Of a DNA stretch of 64,000 bases, positions 1 to 8,516 are shown one piece after another; position 1 is the first letter of the stretch, and every line of letters begins with the position of its first letter. The position numbers and the translations under genes were made by a program. The stretch comes from Intestinicryptomonas porci (lineage in GTDB: Bacteria > Verrucomicrobiota > Verrucomicrobiia > Opitutales > Intestinicryptomonadaceae). A model generated the notes under the pieces. That model did not search any database. It had not been told where the DNA came from and saw only the letters and a list, made by a program, of their open reading frames with translations. The stretch is from the NCBI RefSeq assembly GCF_033971905.1, contig NZ_JALBUT010000008.1, positions 62,001-126,000 of the forward strand. Direction: 5' to 3'.

Positions 1-1
1 A

Positions 2-910
2 ATGACGCATGCGATTTATAATGACATTCGCGACAGGGGCGCGTGGCTGAACAGGGCGACGCAGGGACTGTATCCTCCTGGTTCCACTTTTAAGATAATA
101 ACCGCGCTTGCGGGCATAAAAAGCGGGGTCATCGGTCCCGACACGGTTAGTTATTGCGACGGGTATTATCAAGTGGGTTCGCGCAAGTTCCCGTGCCACA
201 ACCGTTACGGGCACGGCGAGGTTAATTTGCAGCAGGCGATAGAAAAGAGTTGTAATGTCTTCTTTTACGAACACGGGCAAAAAATGGGCATTGACTCAAT
301 TGCTAAAACCGCGAAGGAAATGGGGCTTGATTCCCCGACGGGTATAGAGCTTCACGAGGAGTCCACGCGCCTTACCATTGTTCCTACTCCCGAATTTAAG
401 CGAAAGCAGGGGAGCGGATGGAGCAAGGGGGACACTGCAAACGTATCCATAGGGCAGGGTGATTTGCGCCAGACACCGCTTCAAATGGCGTGTTTTGCCG
501 CAAGCCTTGCAAGGGGGGAAACGCGCACAAAACCGTCAATTTTGCACGATACGACGCGAAAGACCGACATGAAGTACCACGGCGCGAAAAAATTGGACAT
601 CCCGAAATCGGGCTATGACGCAGTTATAGAGGGAATGGTAAATGCGGTTGAACGCGGAACATGCCGCCGCGCGGCGATCGATGGGGTTAAAATTGCCGCA
701 AAATCGGGAACCGCGCAGGTCATGGTGAAGGGGCGCAAGCTGACATTGGCTTGGATGATAGCCTTTGCTCCCGTTGAAAATCCTGAAATAGCGGCGGCAG
801 TCATAGTGGAGGGCGAAGAGCCCGGGGACGCAAGCGGCGGGGCGACTGCGGGCCCCATAATGAGGGAAATGTTTGCCGAATACTTTAAGGGCAGACAGGT
901 GGCGCAGTAG
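2..910 (+). CDS. mrdA: Penicillin-binding protein 2, C-terminal part (truncated by window start)
   Basis: This is the transpeptidase half of PBP2, the periplasmic DD-transpeptidase that cross-links peptidoglycan during elongation with RodA. The reading frame is open from the left edge, so the N-terminal membrane anchor and dimerisation domain lie outside. Numbering from the first visible Met, the three penicillin-binding motifs are in order: SxxK in PGSTFK (Ser28, Lys31), SxN as SCN at 83-85, and the KTG-type box as KSGT at 234-237. The last ~70 residues end in the usual PIMREMF helix. glmS follows 63 nt downstream on the same strand. The usual partner rodA is not adjacent; a rodA-like gene starts at the far right edge of the window. 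Confidence 0.93.
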   Translation: MTHAIYNDIRDRGAWLNRATQGLYPPGSTFKIITALAGIKSGVIGPDTVSYCDGYYQVGSRKFPCHNRYGHGEVNLQQAIEKSCNVFFYEHGQKMGIDSIAKTAKEMGLDSPTGIELHEESTRLTIVPTPEFKRKQGSGWSKGDTANVSIGQGDLRQTPLQMACFAASLARGETRTKPSILHDTTRKTDMKYHGAKKLDIPKSGYDAVIEGMVNAVERGTCRRAAIDGVKIAAKSGTAQVMVKGRKLTLAWMIAFAPVENPEIAAAVIVEGEEPGDASGGATAGPIMREMFAEYFKGRQVAQ

Positions 911-919
911 TTTTTATTG

Positions 920-947
920 TTGTAATTTTTTAGTTTTCAGCTAATTT
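920..947 (+). promoter_or_regulatory. Candidate promoter for glmS
   Basis: TTGTAA (920-925) and TAATTT (942-947) are separated by 16 bp in the short gap before glmS. The match to the consensus is modest, so this is a weak call. No glmS ribozyme can fit in the 63-nt gap. Confidence 0.25.
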
Positions 948-973
948 CATATCTTAATTTTAATTGCAGTTTT

Positions 974-2827
974 ATGTGCGGCATTATTGGCTATATAGGA
1001 AAGAGAGAAGTTGCCCCTATTTTGATAGACGGGCTTAAACGAATGGAATATCGCGGCTATGACTCCGCAGGCGTCGCGATGATAAACGGCAAAAAAGAGC
1101 TGGACATACGCAAAAGGAAAGGCCGCGTTTCGGTTGTGGCTTCCGAGGTCGAGGCGGATCATTTTTCGGCTCATGTGGGCATAGGGCATACGCGCTGGGC
1201 GACGCACGGGGGCGTAACCGACACCAATGCGCATCCGCATGTTTCAAGTTGCGGCAGGTTTATAATGGTCCATAACGGAATTATCGAAAATTACGAAAAT
1301 ATGCGCTCGTTTTTGATTTCCAAGGGCTATACCTTCAAATCGGAAACGGACTCCGAGGCTCTCGTAAACCTCATCGCCTACCATTTTGACGAGCGCACGA
1401 AAGACTACAACGAAGACAGGTTTTTGGAGGCGGTGCGCAAGGCATTGTTGCATGTGGAGGGAACTTACGGCATTGCCGTCATATCTCCGCTTTTCCCGAA
1501 TGAAATCATTGCGGCGAGAAAAGGCTCTCCATTGATTATAGGAATAGGCAACGGCGAACATTTCATTGCAAGCGACGTATCCGGCTTTTCGGGCAGGGCA
1601 AAAAATGTCATCTATTTGGAAGACGGGCAGGTTGCGAGCATAACGAAAGACGATTGCGACATTCTCACCATCGGCAAGCAGCAGGTTGAATGCGTAATAA
1701 AAGAAATCGACTGGGAAATGGAAACCGCCGAGCTTGGTTCATACAAGCACTTCATGGAAAAGGAGATTTTCGAGCAGCGCAAGGCAATAGAAAACGCCAT
1801 TCGCGGCAGGCTTTCCGACGACCAGTCCACGGCGGTTTTAAACGGGCTTAACATCACCGCAAACGAGCTGCGGAGCATCGACAGGATTTTGCTCTGCGCC
1901 TGCGGCACGGCGTGGCATGCGTGCCTTGTCGCCGAGTATCTTATAGAACGCTACGCGCGCATTCCGGTTGAAGTCGAGTACGCGAGCGAATTCAGATACC
2001 GCAATCCTCCGCTTGACAAAAACACTTTGGTATTTGTGATAAGCCAAAGCGGCGAGACAATCGACACTCTCGAGGCGTTGCGCGAATCTAAGCGCAAGGG
2101 TTTTAAGACGCTTGCGATAACAAACGTGGTAGGTTCCACTATTGCGCGCGAAAGCGACGGCGGCTTGTACCAGTATTCGGGCAAGGAAATCGGCGTGGCG
2201 TCCACAAAGGCGTTTACTTCTCAAATTATCATAATGCTTTTGGTTGCGCTTTATTTGGGCAGAATGCGCGACTTGTCATTCGCCGACGGCAAGGAAATTG
2301 TTTCCGCAATCAAGGCTCTCCCCGATTTGATAGACGAGACTTTAAAGCAGGCTGATGTCGTCAGGAAAATCGCGAAAAAATATTCCAAATTCCCGGACTT
2401 TCTGTTCTTGGGCAGGCTTGAAGAGTATCCGATAGCCCTTGAAGGCGCGCTTAAATTAAAGGAAATTTCATATATACACGCGGAGGGCTATCCTGCGGCT
2501 GAAATGAAGCACGGCCCAATCGCTCTTGTATGCCCCGAATGCCCCGCAGTGATATTTGCAAACCAGGGAGAAATTTTCCAAAAAGTCATATCAAACGCGA
2601 AAGAAATCGGAGCGCGCAAAGGCCCCGTTATTCTCATAACCGATTCTCCCGACGAAATTGAAAGCGGCTTGGCTGACGATGTTATCGCAATCCCGAAAGC
2701 GCATGACGCTGTAAGGACGATTATCGACACAATACCCATTCAGCTTCTTGCTTATTACATTGCGGTTGAGCGCGGTTGCGATGTTGACAAGCCCCGCAAT
2801 CTTGCAAAGAGCGTCACAGTTGAATAA
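974..2827 (+). CDS. glmS: Glutamine--fructose-6-phosphate aminotransferase (isomerizing)
   Basis: GlmS makes glucosamine-6-phosphate from fructose-6-phosphate and glutamine, the first step towards UDP-GlcNAc for peptidoglycan and LPS. The protein starts MCGIIGYIG, so Cys2 is the N-terminal nucleophile of the class II glutamine amidotransferase domain (about 1-240). Two SIS sugar-isomerase domains follow (about 290-430 and 460-600), with SQSGET in the first and the expected C-terminus KPRNLAKSVTVE. Its 617 residues are the normal family length and the frame is intact. There is no obvious Shine-Dalgarno sequence. A strong hairpin terminator follows immediately. Placement next to mrdA fits a wall-synthesis context. 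Confidence 0.97.
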   Translation: MCGIIGYIGKREVAPILIDGLKRMEYRGYDSAGVAMINGKKELDIRKRKGRVSVVASEVEADHFSAHVGIGHTRWATHGGVTDTNAHPHVSSCGRFIMVHNGIIENYENMRSFLISKGYTFKSETDSEALVNLIAYHFDERTKDYNEDRFLEAVRKALLHVEGTYGIAVISPLFPNEIIAARKGSPLIIGIGNGEHFIASDVSGFSGRAKNVIYLEDGQVASITKDDCDILTIGKQQVECVIKEIDWEMETAELGSYKHFMEKEIFEQRKAIENAIRGRLSDDQSTAVLNGLNITANELRSIDRILLCACGTAWHACLVAEYLIERYARIPVEVEYASEFRYRNPPLDKNTLVFVISQSGETIDTLEALRESKRKGFKTLAITNVVGSTIARESDGGLYQYSGKEIGVASTKAFTSQIIIMLLVALYLGRMRDLSFADGKEIVSAIKALPDLIDETLKQADVVRKIAKKYSKFPDFLFLGRLEEYPIALEGALKLKEISYIHAEGYPAAEMKHGPIALVCPECPAVIFANQGEIFQKVISNAKEIGARKGPVILITDSPDEIESGLADDVIAIPKAHDAVRTIIDTIPIQLLAYYIAVERGCDVDKPRNLAKSVTVE

Positions 2828-2831
2828 ACGC

Positions 2832-2865
2832 AAAAAAACCGAAGGATTTTTCCTTCGGTTTTTTG
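2832..2865. terminator. Bidirectional terminator between glmS and the convergent esterase gene
   Basis: A perfect 8-bp stem, CCGAAGGA/TCCTTCGG (2839-2846 and 2851-2858), has an A-run on the left and a T-run on the right. It can therefore terminate glmS on + and the esterase gene on -. Confidence 0.9.
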
Positions 2866-2878
2866 TTTGCGGCAATTT

Positions 2879-5461
2879 TTAATTTGCCACGAAATTTCTG
2901 ATGTGCACGGCGTTGCCCTTGCTCCTTTGGTTCTTGTCTTCCGAAATTTTCAAAACGAGCGTGTGATTTTTGTCAGGCAATTCCTTTTCAAGCATAAACA
3001 CCCACGGAATATAGAGGTGCGGGCTCCAATTTGTGCAGGTATCGAGCTTTTTAAACTTGCCGCCGTCTATCGAGTATTCGATTACGCCCGCATCGGGGCC
3101 TGTCGCGCAGAATATGCCTATTGCAGTGCCTTTGAATTTTAGTTCAAGCTCCGCATTTGGTTGGCTTGCTGAAAGCATCGGCACGTTTACAAATCCCTTG
3201 CGCGTTCCCGATTTCATTGTCGGCTGCCAGTTTTCTGAAATTTCAAAGCCGCTTTTGATTTTTGCGTTTTTAATGTCGATAAATCTGCCTTTTGTGTATG
3301 AGAATTTATCGATTTTTGACTTTGGCATTTTGTGGGGCTTTATGTTTTTTGAGCCGCTTTGAAGCTTGTCGAAAAGCCGGAAAATCGCTTTTTCGTAGTA
3401 TTTATGCCCTAATTGGGCGGGGTGCGTTCCTCCGAATTCATGCCAATTTAAGAGATTTTGCTTCATGGCGTCGCAAATTGCGCCTATTAAGTTGATGGAC
3501 GGAATGTTGTAGCGTTTGCAGACTTCTTCCTGATTTTTGTAAACTTCAGGATCAATGCCAAGCATTGCCTCGTCGCGCGTGGGTTCATAGATGAAGTGGA
3601 GATAAACTATGTCCATATTTGGGTTTGCTTTAAGCGCGTGGGCGATTACCCCTTCAACGCCCTTTATTTGTTCGTCTTTTGAAAAGCCGTTTGTGTGGTC
3701 GTTTACAGAGGCTTCAAAGAAGAGCAGGTCGGGCTTTGCGATTTTTAAAATGTCGTTTTCAAGGCGGAAAGCGTGGGGCGTCGAACCTGTTGATGCAATG
3801 CCGGCGTCGATAAACGTGAATTTTGTTGTGGGGTAGCGTCTTTTAAGTTCCTCCTGCACGAAGTTGCGCCAGCCGTTCATTTCTGTTATCGAGCCTCCCA
3901 AAAATGCGACAGTGGCGTTGCCGCTTTCAAATTTCAGCCTTGAATTGTCGAGAGTGCCGCGCAAATTCAAATACTTTGAAAAGTCGAAACTTACTAACGG
4001 TTTTTCTTTGAAGTTCGACAGGCTTTGCAAATATTTTTCCTTGTCGTAGTTCGGTTCGTTTTGGGTTATGAAATCCACAATGGGCGTCGGGTCTTTCAAT
4101 GAGTGCGGATGGTGGTTTACGCCTTTTTTTATGATGGATTTGAAGTTTCCGCCGAGTTTTTTGTATTCCCTTTCAATTTCCGCCGAATTTTCTTCGAGAG
4201 GCACAACGGTATCGGCATCTCCGCAGACGCTTAAAATCGAGACTTTGTTCTTTGCAAGCCCCGCGAGATTTTTGGACGGGAGGAAGGGGGTGATTATTTT
4301 CTCAAAGTTTTCTTCCGTGGCGTTCCATTTCTTTAAAACATCTTTTATCAAATTTGCGTCTGATGATTTTGCAAGCGATAGCGGATTGCAAAGCGGGGCG
4401 TCCAGATAGATGGAGGCGACGCATTCGGGATAGGTTTGGGCAAATCTAAGGGAGTAAAAACCGCCCCTGCTCAAGCCTTCGAGGTTTACTTTTTTGGAAA
4501 GACCGTAAACTTGCGTCATGTAGTCGAAAAATGTTTTGCCAAATTCCACAAATTCGGGAGCCCCCCACTCGTTGGTGACATCGAGATATGCTACATGGTA
4601 GCCTGATTTTAGCAAAGCCAAGTCCGCCTGCGGTTCATGCCCGAAGAATGCGGGGCGCAAAATCCACGGTTTTGACGGAGCCGCGAGTTTCGGCTCGACT
4701 ATAATCATGTTTTTTGAAATTACACCGTCCGAGAATATTCCGTTATGGCGCAAAAAGCCGTTCCATAGCTCCGCCTGCCCCATAAATGCGCGTTTTGCGG
4801 GAGGAAGCGGAGGATTTTTCAAGATTTTTCTCGCGGCGATTTCGGCAAGCAAATCCGCCCCGAAGTTGTTGGGGTGCACGCCTTCCGCGTAAATTTCAAA
4901 ACGCGCGAAAGTCGGATTGTAGAAATCTATGATTTCCAAATTCTTTTCTTTCGCGATTTTGTCGATGACGGGAATTACCTTTAAAAATAGCGACGGATCA
5001 TTTATCCCCCAGCACATTTTTGTTACGCAAACGGGATAGGATAGATAGATTTTGGGTTTTGCGGGCAGCTTCTGCAAGGTTTCAACCATGCTTTTCATGT
5101 CGCTTTCAAATTCTGCAAAGTGGCGCATGTTCTGCGGTTTTGTGTCGTTTGTTCCGAGCTTTATTATTACAATGTTCGGATTGAATTTTTGGGCTTCTGC
5201 CCATGCCCTTTCTTTTATGTAGGGATTGTCGCCCTTGCTTAGCATAGTTCTTCCGCTGACCCCGAAATTGCGGACTTCATAGGCGTCTCCTAACTTTTGT
5301 TGGAGTTTTGACGGATAGAAATTTTCGCGCCCCTTCACGCCCGCCCCCGCGGTAATACTGTCGCCTATGCAGGCGACCCTTATTCTTTCAGCCGCGCCTG
5401 CCGAGAGAATTGCAATAAATATTGTTGAAAATATAAAACAGTGTTTGAAAAATTTTTTCAT
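2879..5461 (-). CDS. Secreted multidomain esterase: SGNH hydrolase, alpha/beta hydrolase, second SGNH hydrolase
   Basis: This 860-residue protein starts with a signal peptide (about 1-24). Domain 1 (about 27-215) is an SGNH/GDSL hydrolase with GDSI (Ser35), GTND at 103-106 and GVHPNN (His196). Domain 2 (about 225-465) looks like an alpha/beta hydrolase: nucleophile elbow GLSRGG (Ser331), GDAD around 414-417 for the acid, and a His pair near 450. Domain 3 (about 515-700) is a second SGNH-type module with GGSIT (Ser524), SVND (Asn587) and THPAQLG (His680). A C-terminal beta-rich stretch (about 720-860) may be an accessory domain. The substrate is unknown; acetylated plant or host glycans would fit such combinations, but that is inference. 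In both SGNH modules the usual Asp before the His is absent (EGVH, GGTH). Confidence 0.85.
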   Translation of the reverse strand: MKKFFKHCFIFSTIFIAILSAGAAERIRVACIGDSITAGAGVKGRENFYPSKLQQKLGDAYEVRNFGVSGRTMLSKGDNPYIKERAWAEAQKFNPNIVIIKLGTNDTKPQNMRHFAEFESDMKSMVETLQKLPAKPKIYLSYPVCVTKMCWGINDPSLFLKVIPVIDKIAKEKNLEIIDFYNPTFARFEIYAEGVHPNNFGADLLAEIAARKILKNPPLPPAKRAFMGQAELWNGFLRHNGIFSDGVISKNMIIVEPKLAAPSKPWILRPAFFGHEPQADLALLKSGYHVAYLDVTNEWGAPEFVEFGKTFFDYMTQVYGLSKKVNLEGLSRGGFYSLRFAQTYPECVASIYLDAPLCNPLSLAKSSDANLIKDVLKKWNATEENFEKIITPFLPSKNLAGLAKNKVSILSVCGDADTVVPLEENSAEIEREYKKLGGNFKSIIKKGVNHHPHSLKDPTPIVDFITQNEPNYDKEKYLQSLSNFKEKPLVSFDFSKYLNLRGTLDNSRLKFESGNATVAFLGGSITEMNGWRNFVQEELKRRYPTTKFTFIDAGIASTGSTPHAFRLENDILKIAKPDLLFFEASVNDHTNGFSKDEQIKGVEGVIAHALKANPNMDIVYLHFIYEPTRDEAMLGIDPEVYKNQEEVCKRYNIPSINLIGAICDAMKQNLLNWHEFGGTHPAQLGHKYYEKAIFRLFDKLQSGSKNIKPHKMPKSKIDKFSYTKGRFIDIKNAKIKSGFEISENWQPTMKSGTRKGFVNVPMLSASQPNAELELKFKGTAIGIFCATGPDAGVIEYSIDGGKFKKLDTCTNWSPHLYIPWVFMLEKELPDKNHTLVLKISEDKNQRSKGNAVHIRNFVAN

Positions 5462-5591
5462 AGATTGAAATTTAATTATTATTGCGCCGCCGTAAAGAAA
5501 ATTCTCTGGTTTTCAAAAATTTAATTTACTGTTTGCAAAAAGCGCAAAATGAATTTTCCTTTTTTATTTTAAAATCAAAACATAAATAAAA

Positions 5592-6620
5592 ATGCTAAAA
5601 AATTTCAGAGGTTCTATTGTTTGCGTGATAATCGGGCTTTGTCTTGCATTTTGGAGAGGCGAATCCGTGGGGGCGTCGGGCGTTGCCTTTATGCTTACGA
5701 CATTTGCGATTTCCCTTTTGGAAGTCGCAATCTCGTTTGACAACGCAGTGGTGAATGCGCACAAGCTCGAAAAGATGAGCAAGGTTTGGCGCAGGCGGTT
5801 TTTGACGTGGGGCATATTCATCGCGGTTTTCGGAATGAGATTTTTGTTCCCTGTTTTGATAGTCGCGATATTTGCGCATATTTCGTTTGTTGAAGTAATA
5901 AAAATTGCATTTGCAAACCCTGACGAGTATGTAAGGCATTTGCACGAGACGCACGCCGCAATCGTAACTTTCGGCGGAATGTTTTTGCTTATGCTGTTTT
6001 TAAAGTTCTTTATCGACAAAAACAAAAAGGACCATTGGATTTCTCCCATTGAAAAGCCTTTGGCGCATCTTGCCAAAGTAAAGTTCGTAAATGAGGTTAT
6101 CGCGCTTGTTGTTTTGGGTGTTTTGATTTATTTTCTGCCCGAACACGAGCGCAAAGTTTGCGCATTGTCGGGCTTTGTGGGAATAGTGCTGTTTTTGGCA
6201 ATAGATTCGCTTTCGCATTACTTGGAATCGAAGCATGTCGGAGAAGGCGCGGTCCGGCTCACGGGCACTGCGGGGTTTGCGATGTTTATGTATTTGGAGC
6301 TTATAGACGCGTCTTTCTCGCTTGACGGCGTTCTTGGCGCGTTTGCCTTTACGAAGGATATTGTGGTTATTATAGTCGGGCTTGGCGTAGGGGCGATGTT
6401 TGTTCGCTCGCTTACGCTTGTTCTTGTCGATAAGCAAACCCTTTCAAAAATGCGCTACATCACAAACGGCGCATATTGGGCAATCGGCGCGCTGGCTCTT
6501 GTAATGATGCGCTCTGCGGTCGAGGAAGTCCCTGAGGCGGTAGCGGCGACGCTTAGCATTGGCATAATTGTGGTTTCTGTAGTCCATTCCGTAATTCTTA
6601 ACAAAAAAGCGTTAAAATAG
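5592..6620 (+). CDS. TerC-superfamily integral membrane protein (DUF475 type)
   Basis: The 342-residue polytopic protein has about nine hydrophobic segments. It carries the paired acidic signatures of the TerC/Alx superfamily: SFDNAVVNA near residue 49 and a second copy, SLDGVLGAFA, near 244. Its length and layout match the DUF475 branch. Members of the superfamily are linked to metal (Mn, tellurite) handling and to cofactoring of secreted metalloproteins; the exact role here is not known. The gene stands alone between a convergent-ended esterase gene and the glycan block, and I see no Mn riboswitch in the ~130 bp upstream. Confidence 0.85.
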   Translation: MLKNFRGSIVCVIIGLCLAFWRGESVGASGVAFMLTTFAISLLEVAISFDNAVVNAHKLEKMSKVWRRRFLTWGIFIAVFGMRFLFPVLIVAIFAHISFVEVIKIAFANPDEYVRHLHETHAAIVTFGGMFLLMLFLKFFIDKNKKDHWISPIEKPLAHLAKVKFVNEVIALVVLGVLIYFLPEHERKVCALSGFVGIVLFLAIDSLSHYLESKHVGEGAVRLTGTAGFAMFMYLELIDASFSLDGVLGAFAFTKDIVVIIVGLGVGAMFVRSLTLVLVDKQTLSKMRYITNGAYWAIGALALVMMRSAVEEVPEAVAATLSIGIIVVSVVHSVILNKKALK

Positions 6621-6713
6621 CGGTTGGGATAGCTTTTAAATGGAGGGGCTTGCAAAAACTTGCGCGCCTCTTTTTTGTTGTATTTTTTACAATATGTCTT
6701 TTTAGTTTTTGGT

Positions 6714-7889
6714 ATGTTGGAAAGTTTTGCGAATTGGCCATTTTTTGACGGCGGCGACATCAAAGCCGTAGGCGAAGTATTGCGCTCCGGCAGGGTCAAC
6801 CGTTGGACGGGCGCAAAAAATTCCGAATTTGAGGAAAGCCTTTCGACCGCGACCAACGCAAAATACGCAATAGCACTCGCAAACGGCTCTGTTGCGCTGG
6901 AGCTTGCCTTGTTTGCGTGCGGAGTGGGCGAGGGCGACGAAGTAATAACAAGTTGCAGAACTTTTGTGGCAAGCGCAAGCTGCGCGGTCATGAGGGGCGC
7001 AAAGCCTGTGGTGGCGGACATCGATTTAAACAGCCAAAACATAACTTCGGAAACTGTTGAAAAGTGTATAACTTCAAAGACAAAAGCCATAATCGCGGTG
7101 CACCATGCGGGGTTTCCGTGCGATATGGACTCTCTTTCGGCTCTTGCAAAAAAGTACAATTTGTTTTTGATTGAAGACTGCGCACAGGCTCACGGAGCAG
7201 TTTACAAGGGAAAGCCCGTAGGTTCGATTGGAGATGTTGCCGCTTGGAGCTTTTGCCAGGATAAAATAATAACGACAGGCGGCGAAGGCGGTGCGGTAAC
7301 TACAAACAGCGAAACTCTTTGGCGCAAAATGTGGGAGTATAAAGACCACGGCAAGAGTTTTTCCGCAGTGTCAGACCAATCGAAATCGGCGGGGTTTAAA
7401 TGGCTTGTTGAAAGTTTCGGCACGAATTTGAGAATGACTGAAATGCAGGCGGCTCTCGGCGTTGAAGCGTATAAAAAACTGCCGAACTGGGTCGGGCTTA
7501 GAAACCGCAATGCAAATGCGTATTCGGAAACCCTCGCAAAATTTTCCTGCATAAGACTTGTTGAAGTTCCGAAAGATGTCCGCCATTCTTTTTACAAATA
7601 TTACTCGTTTGTTCGCCCCGAAAACTTAAAAGACGGATGGGACAGAGACCGAATTATTGCCGAAATATCGTCCCGCGGCGTTCCCTGCTTTTCGGGAACT
7701 TGCTGGAATGTTTCAGCCGAAAAGGCTTTTGAAGGCAGAGGATGGACGAAGCCGAAAGAGGAGCTTCCAAACGCATATTTGCTGAAAAACTCGTCTTTGA
7801 TGTTCCTTGTGCACCCGACTATTTCCGAAGCCGACTTGAAGAAAGCCTGCGAAATTATTGAAGATGTTTTAGGAAAAGCCCAAAAATAA
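6714..7889 (+). CDS. DegT/DnrJ/EryC1/StrS-family nucleotide-sugar aminotransferase
   Basis: This is a PLP-dependent sugar aminotransferase of 391 residues from the chosen start (ATG before LESFANWPFF; the open frame runs back to 6660, but the extension is hydrophobic and unlike the family). The PLP-lysine motif is SFCQDKIITTGGEGG with Lys184, and EDCAQAHGA supplies the pyridine-binding Asp155. These enzymes convert a 4-keto (or 3-keto) nucleotide sugar to the amino sugar. The next gene starts 2 nt after the stop and encodes a PglC-like phosphoglycosyl transferase. A membrane 4,6-dehydratase of PglF/WbpM type lies just beyond, on the opposite strand. This suggests a di-N-acetylated amino-sugar pathway (PglF, PglE, PglC order of action). 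No acetyltransferase of PglD type is seen here. Confidence 0.9.
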   Translation: MLESFANWPFFDGGDIKAVGEVLRSGRVNRWTGAKNSEFEESLSTATNAKYAIALANGSVALELALFACGVGEGDEVITSCRTFVASASCAVMRGAKPVVADIDLNSQNITSETVEKCITSKTKAIIAVHHAGFPCDMDSLSALAKKYNLFLIEDCAQAHGAVYKGKPVGSIGDVAAWSFCQDKIITTGGEGGAVTTNSETLWRKMWEYKDHGKSFSAVSDQSKSAGFKWLVESFGTNLRMTEMQAALGVEAYKKLPNWVGLRNRNANAYSETLAKFSCIRLVEVPKDVRHSFYKYYSFVRPENLKDGWDRDRIIAEISSRGVPCFSGTCWNVSAEKAFEGRGWTKPKEELPNAYLLKNSSLMFLVHPTISEADLKKACEIIEDVLGKAQK

Positions 7890-7891
7890 AA

Positions 7892-8503
7892 ATGTATAAA
7901 AACTTTTTTAAGAGATTTTTTGACTTCGTTTTCAGCGCGGTTTTGATAGTTTTGCTCTTGCCCGTGTTTTTTGCAGTTTGGCTTTTAATCCGCCTGAAAA
8001 TGGGAAGCCCTGCCATATTTAAACAGGCGCGCCCCGGCAGGGACGAAAAGATTTTTTACATAATGAAGTTCCGCACAATGGATAACGCCAAAGATTCTTT
8101 CGGAAACCTTCTGCCCGACGAAGCCCGCCTGACGCCGCTTGGAAAGTTTCTGCGAAAGACGAGCCTTGACGAAATTCCGCAGCTTTTGAATGTTTTTAAA
8201 GGCGAGATGTCGTTTATAGGTCCAAGACCCCTTTTGCCGCAGTATTTGCCGTATTATACCGAAGAGGAAAAATCGCGCCACAGCGTGCGACCCGGCATAA
8301 GCGGGCTTGCGCAGGTGAGCGGCAGAAACTGCATATCGTGGGACGAAAAACTTGCTTTCGACGTAAAATATGTGAAAAACGTTTCGTTTTTGTCGGATTT
8401 GAAAATCGCTGTTTTAACGCTAAAAAAAGTCCTGCGCTGCGAAGGCGTAAACTGCGTGCCCAATGAACGCTCCTTATGCGAAGAGCGCGGCGGCGGAAAA
8501 TGA
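7892..8503 (+). CDS. PglC/WcaJ-type monotopic phosphoglycosyl transferase
   Basis: The 203-residue protein is a bacterial sugar transferase that places a phospho-sugar on polyprenyl phosphate at the inner membrane, starting a lipid-linked glycan. Residues about 8-34 form the reentrant membrane helix, with the basic start KNFFKRFFD. Conserved blocks are KFRTM (59-63), the catalytic Asp-Glu pair in SLDEIPQLLN (93-94), and the GPRP block at 110-113 followed by PGISGLAQVSGRN. The length is that of the small PglC class without an N-terminal five-helix extension. It is translationally close (2 nt) to the aminotransferase. Its stop lies 13 nt from the stop of the convergent dehydratase gene, with no room for a terminator. 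Confidence 0.92.
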   Translation: MYKNFFKRFFDFVFSAVLIVLLLPVFFAVWLLIRLKMGSPAIFKQARPGRDEKIFYIMKFRTMDNAKDSFGNLLPDEARLTPLGKFLRKTSLDEIPQLLNVFKGEMSFIGPRPLLPQYLPYYTEEEKSRHSVRPGISGLAQVSGRNCISWDEKLAFDVKYVKNVSFLSDLKIAVLTLKKVLRCEGVNCVPNERSLCEERGGGK

Positions 8504-8516
8504 AGCTGCAAGGTTG

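Noticed and set aside
911..973. glmS ribozyme/riboswitch
   Set aside because: The 63-nt gap is too short and has no matching structure.
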